From assembly GCF_012489685.1 (NCBI RefSeq), contig NC_080042.1:59935069-59999068 (forward strand): a DNA stretch of 64,000 nucleotides, given 5' to 3'. Numbering within the stretch: position 1 is the first letter of the stretch; each line of letters begins with the position of its first letter. Positions 10,869-19,759 of the stretch are shown piece after piece. The notes under the pieces were generated by a model. That model was not told where the DNA came from. It worked only from the letters and a program-made list of their open reading frames with translations, and did no database searches. A program made the position numbers and the translations under genes. The stretch is from Lotus japonicus (lineage: Eukaryota; Streptophyta; Magnoliopsida; Fabales; Fabaceae).

Positions 10869-11870
10869 GATACAACTCTCTTTTGCAAGACTTATAAAGA
10901 TGATATCTTAATTGTGCAAATTTATGTTGATGATATTATATTTGGTTCTGCTAATCAATCTCTATGCAAAGAATTTTCTGAGATGATGCAGGCTGAATTT
11001 GAGATGAGTATGATGGGAGAATTAAAGTACTTTCTGGGAATACAAGTTGATCAAACACCAGAAGGAACATATATCCATCAGAGCAAGTACACTAAAGAAC
11101 TTCTGAAGAAGTTCAATATGCTGGAATCTACAGTGGCCAAGACTCCATTGCATCCTACATGCATTTTGGAGAAAGAAGATAAAAGTGGTAAAGTATGTCA
11201 GAAGCTCTATCGTGGAATGATAGGTTCACTTCTATACTTAACTGCATCTAGGCCAGACATATTATTTAGTGTTCACTTATGTGCTCGTTTCCAATCAGAT
11301 CCAAGGGAAACCCACTTAACTGCTGTTAAGAGGATCCTAAGGTATCTGAAAGGCACCACTAACCTTGGCTTGATGTATAAGAAAACATCAGAGTATAAGC
11401 TTTCAGGTTATTGTGATGCTGATTATGCTGGAGATAGAACAGAGAGAAAAAGTACTTCTGGAAATTGTCAATTTCTGGGAAGCAATCTAGTCTCATGGGC
11501 AAGCAAGAGGCAATCAACCATTGCACTATCAACTGCAGAGGCAGAATATATCTCAGCAGCAATATGCAGCACTCAGATGCTCTGGATGAAACATCAGCTG
11601 GAGGATTATCAGATCCTTGAGAGCAATATCCCAATCTATTGTGATAACACTGCTGCAATCTCATTGAGTAAGAATCCTATCTTGCATTCAAGGGCAAAGC
11701 ACATTGAGGTAAAGTATCACTTTATTAGAGATTATGTACAGAAGGGCGTACTTCTTCTGAAGTTTGTTGATACTGACCATCAATGGGCAGATATCTTTAC
11801 AAAGCCCTTAGCAGAGGATAGATTTAATTTTATTCTGAAAAATCTAAACATGGACTTTTGTCCAGAGTGA
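10869..11870 (+). pseudogene. Reverse transcriptase (C-terminal part) and RNase H fragment of copy A
   Basis: Opens at the codon run DTTLFCKTYKDDI and includes the RT catalytic IYVDDIIFGS. It then continues through the connection domain and RNase H (GYCDADYAGD, STAEAEYISAA, IYCDNTAAISL, H-S-R-A-K-H-I-E) to TGA at 11868-11870. The coding sequence is undamaged from the truncation point on, and nearly identical to 21748-22751. Without the upstream part of pol it cannot encode an active enzyme, and there is no start codon of its own except internal methionines. Confidence 0.9.
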
Positions 11871-12311
11871 AGATGGATCAGAACCTCTGACTATGATACT
11901 TCTTGATCAGAAGATGTCTAGTCCAGAAGGTAACTCAATCAGAGTGTGTGTGCCCACTGGTACTGACTCTGAAGCTGAGACAACAACACGTGTGTCAGAA
12001 TTTCTGATGCATAATTCCTTGTGCCCGTGTGACAGTCTGTTATGATTGCGTGTAGATATGCTTATCTCCTGTGTGATTGTGTATTTTACTGTTACTATCT
12101 ATCTTTAATTTTCAACCGTTGATCTTAAAGTGCTTTTTGAATCAACAACGGTTATTTGATAAAACCCACTATACACACACGTTCTCGTTCACTTCCGGTT
12201 TTCACTCTCGCACTCTCTGCTTTTCAAAACCGCATCTTTCTTGATTTCTCTCTCGATCTCTCTTCATCTTTCAACCTTCATCTTCTACCTCAAACCTTCA
12301 ACCACTTCAAA
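11871..12311 (+). other. Spacer and leader between pol and ORF3 (copy A)
   Basis: 441 bp between the pol stop and the likely ORF3 start. It holds cagaag/tctga-rich sequence, then a pyrimidine-rich, leader-like stretch (ctttcaaccttcatcttc) just before the ATG. This may allow separate expression of ORF3, by a spliced or subgenomic RNA or by an internal promoter. Copy B has the same spacer with only slight changes. Confidence 0.5.
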
Positions 12312-15170
12312 ATGGTGAGACAAACCAGAAGATCTACTGCAGATGCACCTCAGTTCCCTCACATGGTAGTTGGTCTAGCAACGGGTCAAAGGGGCTCTGA
12401 GAATCCGACACAAGAACAAGTTCAAGCTCAAGAGCAGATCGTTCCAATTGCAGAACGGGGCTGTGCCGTTCACTGTGTATTTGCTCCTGAGGAACTTCAA
12501 GTCCTGGCAGAATGGAGATTCGACCTCGACAACCTGGCTGCAAATGGGTATGATCTTCGTCCTGAAGTCCAAGCTCAAGGTTGGGGAAACTACTTCAACC
12601 GACTTCGAGGACCGGTGTATGAGAAGTTGGTCAAGGAATTCTGGAAGCACGCCGACTGCGATGATACTCAAGTGGTATCTCATATTCTTGGCAGGAAGAT
12701 CATCATCACGGAGAAGTCATTCGTGAATCTGCTAGGTGCAGACACTGCTTATGGGTTTCGATTCCAATTCACTGAGTCGAAGCTGAAACCCAGCACCAAA
12801 GACAAAACCAACCAGGCCCTGTACACCACTTTCAAACCGGGCAAGACAAGTTACAAGGTGATGGACCTTCACCCCAAACTCAGGATCTGGCACAAGATCC
12901 TGCTCAACTGCATCAATCAGAGACCGAAGGGCAGTTCCCCAGATTACATCAACTTCAACCAGAAGGCGATGCTGTTTTTCATTCAAGACAAGAGGAAGAT
13001 CTGCCTTCCCTACTTCCTGTTCGCCTACTTGAAGGAGTGTATCCGGAAGTCTAGGACTACTGCCTCAATCAAGTCAGCAATCAAGTATATCCCCTTTGGG
13101 AGACTGCTGTCTGATCTCTTCATTGAGAGTGGCCTCATTCAAGACCTGATCAATGCTGGTTGCACAGAGGACTTGAGCACAATGGTCAGCGATGTCTTCA
13201 CTGCCAACTCTCTGAAGAAGATGGGTTTGATCCAGAAGAAGATTGCTCCTGCTCGTGAAGACACATCCTCTGAGATCAGAAGCAGACGGATGCCTCTGAA
13301 AGACTACCCACTATGGACTCAGGCAGACAATCCTGAAGCCATCCGGTGCTATGTCGAAGACCTAAGGGCTCAAGGCTTCGAAATTGATCTTGATGATTTC
13401 TTCAGCAGACTGCCGCCAGCTCCAGAGTTTCCTTCTCCTCCCAAGAAGAAAGCTCAGAGGAAGATGGTTCTGGAAGAATCCTCTGAAGAATCTGATGTCC
13501 CTCTGGTCAAGAAGACGAAGAGAAAGCCTGATGATGGTGATGATAGTGATAGTGAGGATGGTCCTCCTAAGAAGAAGCAGAAGAAGGTCAGAATCGTGGT
13601 GAAGCCTACTCGGGTGGAACCAGCTGCTGAAGTAGTCAGAAGGACTGAACCTCCTGCCAGAGTGACTAGATCATCAGCACATTCAAGTAAGCCTGCACTT
13701 GCTTCTGATGATGATTTGAATTTATTTGATGCACTTCTTATTTCTGCCTTGCTTCAACACTCCTCAAATCCCCTCACTCCTATTCCTGAATCCCAGCCAG
13801 CCGCACAAACCACCACTCCACCACATTCCCCAAGATCTTCCTTCTTTCAACCTTCCCCTACTGAAGCACCTCTCTGGAATTTGCTTCAGAACCAACCCTC
13901 TAGGTCAGAAGATCCAACCTCTCTCATTACCATTCCATACGACCCATTATCTTCTGAACCCATCATCCATGACCAACCCGAGCCAAACCAAACAGAACCA
14001 CAACCCAGAACGTCTGATCACTCTGTTCCCAGAGCATCAGAACGTCCTGCTGTCAGAACCACGGATACAGACTCTTCAACAGCCTTTACACCTGTATCCT
14101 TTCCAACCAATGTTGCTGATTCTTCTCCCTCCAATAACTCTGAATCTATTAGAAAATTCATGGAGGTTAGAAAAGAAAAGGTGTCTACCTTAGAGGAATA
14201 TTACCTTACTTGTCCAAGCCCTAGGAGATATCCTGGCCCTAGACCTGAACGTCTAGTTGACCCAGATGAACCTATCTTGGCCAATCCTATCCAAGAGGCA
14301 GACCCCTTAGTTCAACTAGCTCACCCTGTCCCTGACCAACAAGAGCCCATTCAACCAGACCCTAAACCCGAACAATCAGTGTCTAACCAATCCTCGGTTA
14401 GATCACCTTACCCTCTGGTTGAAACTTCAGACCCTCACCTTGGAACCTCTGAACCCAATGCTCCCATGATTCACATTGGTTCTCCACAAGGTGCCTCTGA
14501 AGCTCAGAGCAGCAATCACCCAGCCTCTCCTGAAACCAACCTCTCCATCATTCCCTATACTCACCTCCAACCCACATCTCTCTCTGAGTGCATCAATATT
14601 TTCTATCATGAAGCCTCCTTGAGGCTCCGCAATGTGCACGGTCAGACTGATCTCAGTGAGAATGCTGAAAATGTGGCTGATGAGTGGAACAATCTGAGCA
14701 CTTGGCTAGTGGCTCAAGTTCAGATTATGATGCAGCTCCTGCATGCAGAGGGCAGTCAGAGCATTGAGGCTGCAAAGCAAAGGTTTGCTAGAAGGGTGGC
14801 TCTTCATGAACTAGAACAGAGAAATAAGCTTCTTGAAGCTATTGAAGAAGCCAAGAGAAAGAAAGAACAAGCAGAAGAAGCTGCACGTCAAGCAGCAGCT
14901 CAAGCTGAACAAGCCAGACTTGAGGCAGAGCGACTTGAAGCTGAGGCTGAAGCTCTTAGATGCCAAGCACTTGCACCAGTTGTGTTTACTCCTGCTGCTT
15001 CTGCTTCCATTCCAGATCCTCAAGCTGCTCAGAATGTTCCTTCCAGTTCTACTCAGACAAGCTCATCCAGACTCGACATCATGGAACAACGTCTTGACAC
15101 TCATGAATCCATGCTGATTGAGATGAAGCACATGATGATGGAACTTCTGCGACGCACTGACAAACCTTAG
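12312..15170 (+). CDS. Retrotransposon ORF3 ('envelope-like'), intact in copy A
   Basis: The frame is open from 12156 (1004 codons). The better start is the ATG at 12312, preceded by caaa and followed by g, giving MVRQTRRSTAD and 952 aa. Numbering from 12156: residues ~100-330 form a globular region (NYFNRLRGPVYEKLVKEFW, VVSHILGRK, LRIWHKILLNC, MLFFIQDKRKICLPYFLFAYL, IPFGRLLSD); ~450-480 has basic, nuclear-signal-like KKTKRK and PPKKKQKKVR; ~480-800 is Pro/Ser/Glu-rich and probably disordered; ~884-938 is an Ala/Glu/Lys coiled coil. I see no convincing signal peptide or transmembrane pair, so 'envelope' is a positional label only. SIRE-type elements are known for an ORF at this place. The globular region shares motif order with the genes at 1-256 and 5406-6056. 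Copy B's version is split by two insertions. Confidence 0.85.
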   Translation: MVRQTRRSTADAPQFPHMVVGLATGQRGSENPTQEQVQAQEQIVPIAERGCAVHCVFAPEELQVLAEWRFDLDNLAANGYDLRPEVQAQGWGNYFNRLRGPVYEKLVKEFWKHADCDDTQVVSHILGRKIIITEKSFVNLLGADTAYGFRFQFTESKLKPSTKDKTNQALYTTFKPGKTSYKVMDLHPKLRIWHKILLNCINQRPKGSSPDYINFNQKAMLFFIQDKRKICLPYFLFAYLKECIRKSRTTASIKSAIKYIPFGRLLSDLFIESGLIQDLINAGCTEDLSTMVSDVFTANSLKKMGLIQKKIAPAREDTSSEIRSRRMPLKDYPLWTQADNPEAIRCYVEDLRAQGFEIDLDDFFSRLPPAPEFPSPPKKKAQRKMVLEESSEESDVPLVKKTKRKPDDGDDSDSEDGPPKKKQKKVRIVVKPTRVEPAAEVVRRTEPPARVTRSSAHSSKPALASDDDLNLFDALLISALLQHSSNPLTPIPESQPAAQTTTPPHSPRSSFFQPSPTEAPLWNLLQNQPSRSEDPTSLITIPYDPLSSEPIIHDQPEPNQTEPQPRTSDHSVPRASERPAVRTTDTDSSTAFTPVSFPTNVADSSPSNNSESIRKFMEVRKEKVSTLEEYYLTCPSPRRYPGPRPERLVDPDEPILANPIQEADPLVQLAHPVPDQQEPIQPDPKPEQSVSNQSSVRSPYPLVETSDPHLGTSEPNAPMIHIGSPQGASEAQSSNHPASPETNLSIIPYTHLQPTSLSECINIFYHEASLRLRNVHGQTDLSENAENVADEWNNLSTWLVAQVQIMMQLLHAEGSQSIEAAKQRFARRVALHELEQRNKLLEAIEEAKRKKEQAEEAARQAAAQAEQARLEAERLEAEAEALRCQALAPVVFTPAASASIPDPQAAQNVPSSSTQTSSSRLDIMEQRLDTHESMLIEMKHMMMELLRRTDKP

Positions 15171-15374
15171 TTTTAGGATCTCTTCTTTTTCCTTCTTTTT
15201 CGTTACCTTTGTTTTATCTTCTTATTAAACTCTGTTTCTTTTTATTTATTTATTCTCTTTTGTCCGTTTGTGATTATATATGCATAACTATATACTTATG
15301 TCACATATGTTTGCCAAACTCGTTTTATTCATAATTGTTTTGTGTTTACATCATATTTCTTTCCATCATATAAT
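15171..15374. other. Convergent spacer between ORF3 and the antisense ORF (copy A)
   Basis: T-rich 204 bp where the ORF3 and antisense transcripts would meet tail to tail. Overlapping 3' ends could form double-stranded RNA. Confidence 0.4.
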
Positions 15375-15767
15375 CTAGAATGGAGGATCTCTCCTCATTC
15401 TTCTGCACTCCTGGCGCTGCTCTGACCTATCCTTCTCCAGACGCTCCAGTACATGTTGGATGTTGCTGAGCCTGATCTTTAGCTCATCCCTCTCCAGAAT
15501 CTCTTCTGAAGTCTTGAGCTTCTCTTCCAAACTCTCTTTCTCTTCCAGCAGCTTGAGTTCAAGCCGGCTGAGTTCTTGCACCTCCTCCACGAAGGCAAGA
15601 AATTCCTTCAGGTCTCTCTCCAACTCTGGACGCAGGTCCTCTTCCAGCAGTGTCCGTGTCAGCTCCGCGATGGTAGTTGCATCCTCTGGATGCCTGATGT
15701 TCAGGAACAAGTCCTCTTCAAAGGCCTTCTTCCTCAGCTCTTCTAGTGCTACGTTGTATGATGCCAT
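15375..15767 (-). CDS. Antisense ORF of the retrotransposon (copy A), 130-aa coiled-coil protein
   Basis: Minus-strand ORF from an ATG at 15767 to a stop at 15375, inside the element's 3' region and convergent with ORF3. The protein starts MASYNVALEELRKKAFEED, is highly charged, and has a long heptad-like stretch (LKLLEEKESLEEKLKTSEE, then ERDELKIRL, HVLERLEKD) ending in Arg-rich EQRQECRRMRRDPPF. A TATA box (tatataaag on the minus strand, 15817-15826) sits 50-60 bases upstream of the ATG, so it could be transcribed on its own. Copy B carries the same ORF with no disruption (36275-36667). No enzymatic motif. Role unknown: a regulator, an RNA or Gag partner, or a captured host fragment are all possible. 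A chance frame is made less likely by the TATA placement and composition, but is not excluded, because the two copies are too similar to test for selection. Confidence 0.6.
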   Translation of the reverse strand: MASYNVALEELRKKAFEEDLFLNIRHPEDATTIAELTRTLLEEDLRPELERDLKEFLAFVEEVQELSRLELKLLEEKESLEEKLKTSEEILERDELKIRLSNIQHVLERLEKDRSEQRQECRRMRRDPPF

Positions 15768-15816
15768 TTTTCACTACAAATTGTTCACGGTGTGAAGCTT
15801 ACCTTTCTCTCCAACG

Positions 15817-15826
15817 CTTTATATAG
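15817..15826 (-). promoter_or_regulatory. TATA box for the antisense ORF (copy A)
   Basis: Minus-strand tatataaag, 50-60 bases before the ATG of the antisense ORF. The equivalent in copy B is at 36717-36726. Confidence 0.5.
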
Positions 15827-16566
15827 GCTTCACTTTCTCTCTGAAAGTTAATGCTCTTACAGTTTCTCGAGGTTAAGTTCTTGGTAACTGACCCTTCTAT
15901 TTACTCCCTTGACCGGTGGTAAACGTACTTCTCTTGCATTAACTCCTTTATCTATTTCGCCTACCTCTGATTCTTACATCGTTTTCATTTTCTTTAAACT
16001 TAGACCTTCTCTAAGGGGGAGTACCTTGTACTTCAAGCTAAGTTTTTCACGCCCCAAGCTTTTTGCTTATGACAAAAAGGGGGAGTAAACCCAGTTTTTG
16101 ATGTGTAAGATGTGTTAGTGTGATTTATTTTTCTTTTGGAGATTTTAAGAGTTCCACCTTCATGACCATAGATGTGTCACTGGGCAAATACAAGGAATAC
16201 ATTTCACTTCTTCTGAAGTGATTCTAAGTTGACTCTGATACCCAAGACTCTGATACCTTGTCCATGACTCTGATTACTTATGCGCTCTGATTATTCGTTT
16301 TTCATCTATGTCATAAGTTTTTCACTCTGAACTCTTATATCATTTAGCTCAGAATCTAGACTTTACAAACGTTTTCATCAAGTATTAGATTCAGAGGGAG
16401 CTAAGCTCAGAATCAAGCAGTGACTTGAATTCAGTATGAGCAAGATAAACTATTCACATCAGGATAAGTATTATTCTATATTTCTAAACTCTGAGTGAAT
16501 TCAGTTTAATGTTTAAGAATTGTTCATCAAAAATCTTAGTTTTGTCATCATCAAAAAGGGGGAGAT
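15827..16566 (+). other. 3' untranslated region of copy A with several purine tracts and the polypurine tract
   Basis: Three aaggggga-type tracts occur (about 16014, 16076 and 16553). The last abuts the LTR and is the likely plus-strand primer. The earlier ones could act as extra primers. No sense gene seen. Confidence 0.6.
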
Positions 16567-17776
16567 TGTAAGATCAAGTTTTGATCTAGTAGTACAACTC
16601 TATGTTTTGATGATTACAAGTTAACCTTTTGATATGAACAATTGTGGTACTCTAACGTGTTTTTCTGAGTGTGCTATTTACAGGCTCTGACCTCAACTCA
16701 ATCTCACACAAATCAGAAGCACTGTGTATAAAGGGTAACCCAAGCAACGCTTTCGCATTCACCATGTTCAGTATGAACAGTGGAAAAGCTTCAGAAGTTC
16801 TGAAGCAATACAAACTCTGATGTGGACTCAGTCGCTAGAAGCTCTGAAGATCCAGAAGTTCTGATAACCAAGAAACACTGAAGGTTCAGATGTTCTGATG
16901 GTGTAGAAGACTCTGAAGATCCAGAAGCTGAATAGTGGAAACTCTGAAGTCCAGAAGCAAGAAACTCTGAAGGCCATGTTCTTCCCTCTGAGTTCAGAAT
17001 CAGAAGATACAATGGTTAGAGGATCTGTGCTTTCCCTCTGACTCTGATCAACCGGCTTCACAAGTTCCAATATGAAGTATTCCCCTGATCAGAAGTCTCC
17101 TAGGTTAAAAGGTCAAGTCGCTATCCAAGTACAAAAGCAAGTGTACCTTCCTGACAACCTACCTAACGTTCTCAGCCACAGCAGAAGCTGGATTTTCCAG
17201 AACTGCCCTCCAACGGTAGCATTTCCCATGCAACGCTCAACCCTAATCCTTGGAGTATATATAGAGGCTGAAGATTGAAAGAAGCAAGAAGAAAGAAACA
17301 CATATACGCGCAAGACATATTCAAAATATTCTAAGCTTTCTTTCATCTGAAATTCATTGTGTTTACTATTAGCTTTTTAGAAGCAAATCTCTTGTAAACA
17401 ATTCTTTGATAAACAGTTTGTTTAGTTCCTTTAGGAGATCAAGGTTGATCGGATCCTAGAGAAGACTAAGAGAGTGAATCTTAGTGTGAGCTAAGTCAGT
17501 GTAATTGTTAGTCACTTGTAGGTTTCAAGTGCAGTTGTAACTCTTACCTGATTAGTGGATTGCCTTCATTCTAAGAAGGAAGAAATCACCTTAACGGGTG
17601 GACTGGAGTAGCTTGAGTGATTTATCAAGTGAACCAGGATAAAATCCTTGTGTGCTTTTCTATCTCTTATCTTTAGCACTTAAGTTCTCGAAAGATTTGT
17701 CAAAATCTTTAAGGTGGAAGTTTTGTTCTGAAAACGTTATTCAAACCCCCCCTTTCTACCGTTTTTCATACCTTCA
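16567..17776 (+). repeat. LTR shared by copies A and B (1210 bp)
   Basis: Starts TGTAAGATCAAG and ends CATACCTTCA. It is preceded by the polypurine tract of copy A and followed by the primer-binding site of copy B, so it serves as 3' LTR of one and 5' LTR of the other. TATA-like tatatatag near 17256. A run of 7 C lies near the end (17 C in the downstream LTR). Compared with 37467-38686 I find one substitution (a/g in cctgac[a/g]acc) and the C-run difference. Confidence 0.95.
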
Positions 17777-17778
17777 AT

Positions 17779-17790
17779 TGGTATCAGAGC
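17779..17790 (+). other. Primer-binding site (initiator tRNA-Met type)
   Basis: tggtatcagagc, two bases after the LTR, is the classic plant copia site complementary to the 3' end of initiator methionine tRNA. Confidence 0.9.
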
Positions 17791-17848
17791 GCAAGTTCTG
17801 ATTACCACACCTAACAGTGTTCAGTGATCCGGGCCGGTGTGAAAAACA

Positions 17849-19759
17849 ATGGCTGCCACCACCAGTGAAACTCAAAGAGATGGTTACAACGCAAAGCCTC
17901 CTATGTTCGATGGTCAAAGGTTCGAATATTGGAAAGATAGACTGGAAAGTTTCTTTCTGGGTTTCGATGCAGATCTCTGGGATATTATTGTGGATGGCTA
18001 TGAGCGTCCAGTTGATGCAGATGGCAAGAAGATCCCAAGGTCAGAGATGACTGCAGATCAAAAGAAGCTGTACTCACAACATCACAAAGCAAGAGCAATT
18101 CTTCTAAGTGCTATTTCCTATGAGGAGTACCAGAAGATTACAGATCGTGAGTTTGCTAAAGGCATTTTTGAATCTCTGAAGATGTCTCATGAAGGAAACA
18201 AGAAAGTCAAAGAATCAAAGGCATTGTCTTTGATCCAAAAGTATGAATCCTTCATCATGGAGCCAAATGAGTCCATTGAAGAAATGTTCTCCAGATTTCA
18301 ATTGCTTGTAGCTGGCATACGACCTCTCAACAAGAGCTACACAACAAAAGATCATGTCATAAGGGTCATCAGGTGTCTTCCTGAAAGTTGGATGCCTTTG
18401 GTGACTTCAATAGAGCTCACAAGAGACGTTGAGAATATGAGTTTAGAAGAACTCATCAGCATTTTGAAATTCCATGAGCTGAAGCGCTCAGAGATGCAAG
18501 ATCTGAGGAAAAAGTCCATAGCCTTGAAATCCAAATCTGAAAAGGCTAAGGTTGAGAAGTCAAAAGCTCTTCAAGCTGAAGAAGAAGAATCTGAAGAAGC
18601 ATCAGAAGATTCTGATGAAGATGAGCTGACTCTGATCTCCAAGAGACTCAACCGCATCTGGAAGCACAGGCAGAGCAAGTTCAAAGGCTCTGGAAAGGCA
18701 AAAGGAAAGTATGAGTCCTCAGGCCAGAAGAAGTCTTCAATCAAGGAAGTCACATGTTTTGAGTGCAAAGAATCTGGGCACTACAAAAGTGATTGTCCAA
18801 AGTTGAAGAAAGACAAGAAGCCAAAGAAGCACTTCAAGACGAAGAAGAGTCTGATGGTGACATTTGATGAATCAGAGTCAGAGGATGTTGACTCTGATGG
18901 TGAAGTCCAAGGACTCATGGCCATTGTCAAAGACAAAGGAGCAGAGTCAAAGGAAGCTGTTGACTCTGACTCAGAATCAGAAGGAGATCCTAACTCAGAC
19001 GATGAAAATGAGGTATTCTCTTCTTTCTCTACCTCTGAACTGAAACATGCTTTGTCTGATATCATGGATAAGTATAACTCTTTATTGTCTAAGCATAAAA
19101 AGTTGAAAAAGAACTTATCTGCTGTTTCCAAGACTCCTTCTGAACATGAGAAAATTATTTCTGATTTGAAAAATGAAAATCATGCTTTGGTAAATTCTAA
19201 CTCTGTGCTTAAGAACCAGATTGCTAAGTTAGAAGAAATTGTTGCCTGTGATGCCTCTGATTGTAGAAATGAATCTAAGTATGAAAAGTCTTTTCAAAGA
19301 TTCCTAGCTAAAAGCGTGGATAGAAGCTTAATGGCTTCAATGATCTATGGCGTAAGCAGAAATGGAATGCATGGCATTGGCTATTCTAAACCAATTAGAA
19401 ATGAGCCTTCTGTGTCTAAAGCTAAATCCTTGTATGAATGCTTTGTTCCCTCTGGTACCATATTGCCTGATCCTGTACCTGCTAAAGTTGCTAAAAACCC
19501 TCTTAAAAAGGGATCTTTCTCTATGACTAAATATCATGCAAACATTCCTTTAAAATATTATGTTGAGACACCCAAGGTGATCAGAACCTCTGGGGTAACT
19601 AACAAAAGAGGACCCAGAAAGTGGATACCTAAGGACAAGATTATCTATGTTGCAGATATCCTTGATAGCTCCACTGAAACACCAATCATGGTATCTGGAC
19701 AGTGGATGCTCGCGTCACATGACGGGAGAAAAGCGTATGTTCCGAGAGCTGAAACTTAA
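17849..19759 (+). CDS. Gag polyprotein of copy B (636 aa), overlapping protease in another frame
   Basis: Starts at an ATG in good context (aacaatggct), 72 bp after the LTR. N-terminal part is a copia-type gag domain (PPMFDGQRFEYWKDRLESFF; SYEEYQKITD; MEPNESIEEMFSRFQLL; LPESWMPLVTSIELT). Around residues 303-316 lies one zinc knuckle, CFECKESGHYKSDC, flanked by Lys-rich sequence. Next come an acidic Ser/Asp/Glu region and a coiled-coil-like segment (LSKHKKLKKNLS). The frame runs on over the protease active site, which is read in the +1 frame, and stops at 19757-19759. The role is assembly of the virus-like particle and RNA packaging. The gag-only elements nearby share this architecture and the same C-terminal end, but not the zinc knuckle. 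Confidence 0.9.
   Translation: MAATTSETQRDGYNAKPPMFDGQRFEYWKDRLESFFLGFDADLWDIIVDGYERPVDADGKKIPRSEMTADQKKLYSQHHKARAILLSAISYEEYQKITDREFAKGIFESLKMSHEGNKKVKESKALSLIQKYESFIMEPNESIEEMFSRFQLLVAGIRPLNKSYTTKDHVIRVIRCLPESWMPLVTSIELTRDVENMSLEELISILKFHELKRSEMQDLRKKSIALKSKSEKAKVEKSKALQAEEEESEEASEDSDEDELTLISKRLNRIWKHRQSKFKGSGKAKGKYESSGQKKSSIKEVTCFECKESGHYKSDCPKLKKDKKPKKHFKTKKSLMVTFDESESEDVDSDGEVQGLMAIVKDKGAESKEAVDSDSESEGDPNSDDENEVFSSFSTSELKHALSDIMDKYNSLLSKHKKLKKNLSAVSKTPSEHEKIISDLKNENHALVNSNSVLKNQIAKLEEIVACDASDCRNESKYEKSFQRFLAKSVDRSLMASMIYGVSRNGMHGIGYSKPIRNEPSVSKAKSLYECFVPSGTILPDPVPAKVAKNPLKKGSFSMTKYHANIPLKYYVETPKVIRTSGVTNKRGPRKWIPKDKIIYVADILDSSTETPIMVSGQWMLASHDGRKAYVPRAET

Larger units (their letters stand above)
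10867..17776 (+). mobile_element. SIRE/Maximus-like Ty1/copia retrotransposon, copy A, 5'-truncated
   Basis: Begins inside reverse transcriptase (identity with copy B starts at tagatacaactctc) and runs through RNase H, ORF3, the antisense ORF, the polypurine tract (aaaaagggggagat before 16567) and a complete LTR. It lacks the 5' LTR, gag, protease, integrase and most of RT. Its LTR is also the 5' LTR of copy B: no host DNA separates the two. Such partial-internal/LTR/internal/LTR arrays arise by unequal or intra-element recombination. Near-identity to copy B implies a very recent event, or an assembly duplication. Confidence 0.9.

Noticed and set aside
14427..14639. Minus-strand and alternative-frame ORFs within ORF3, gag and RNase H (for example 13726-14193, 20376-20816, 22240-22545).
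   Set aside because: Low-complexity or shadow frames of the real coding strand; unlike the antisense ORF at 15375-15767 they have no promoter and lie over a sense gene.
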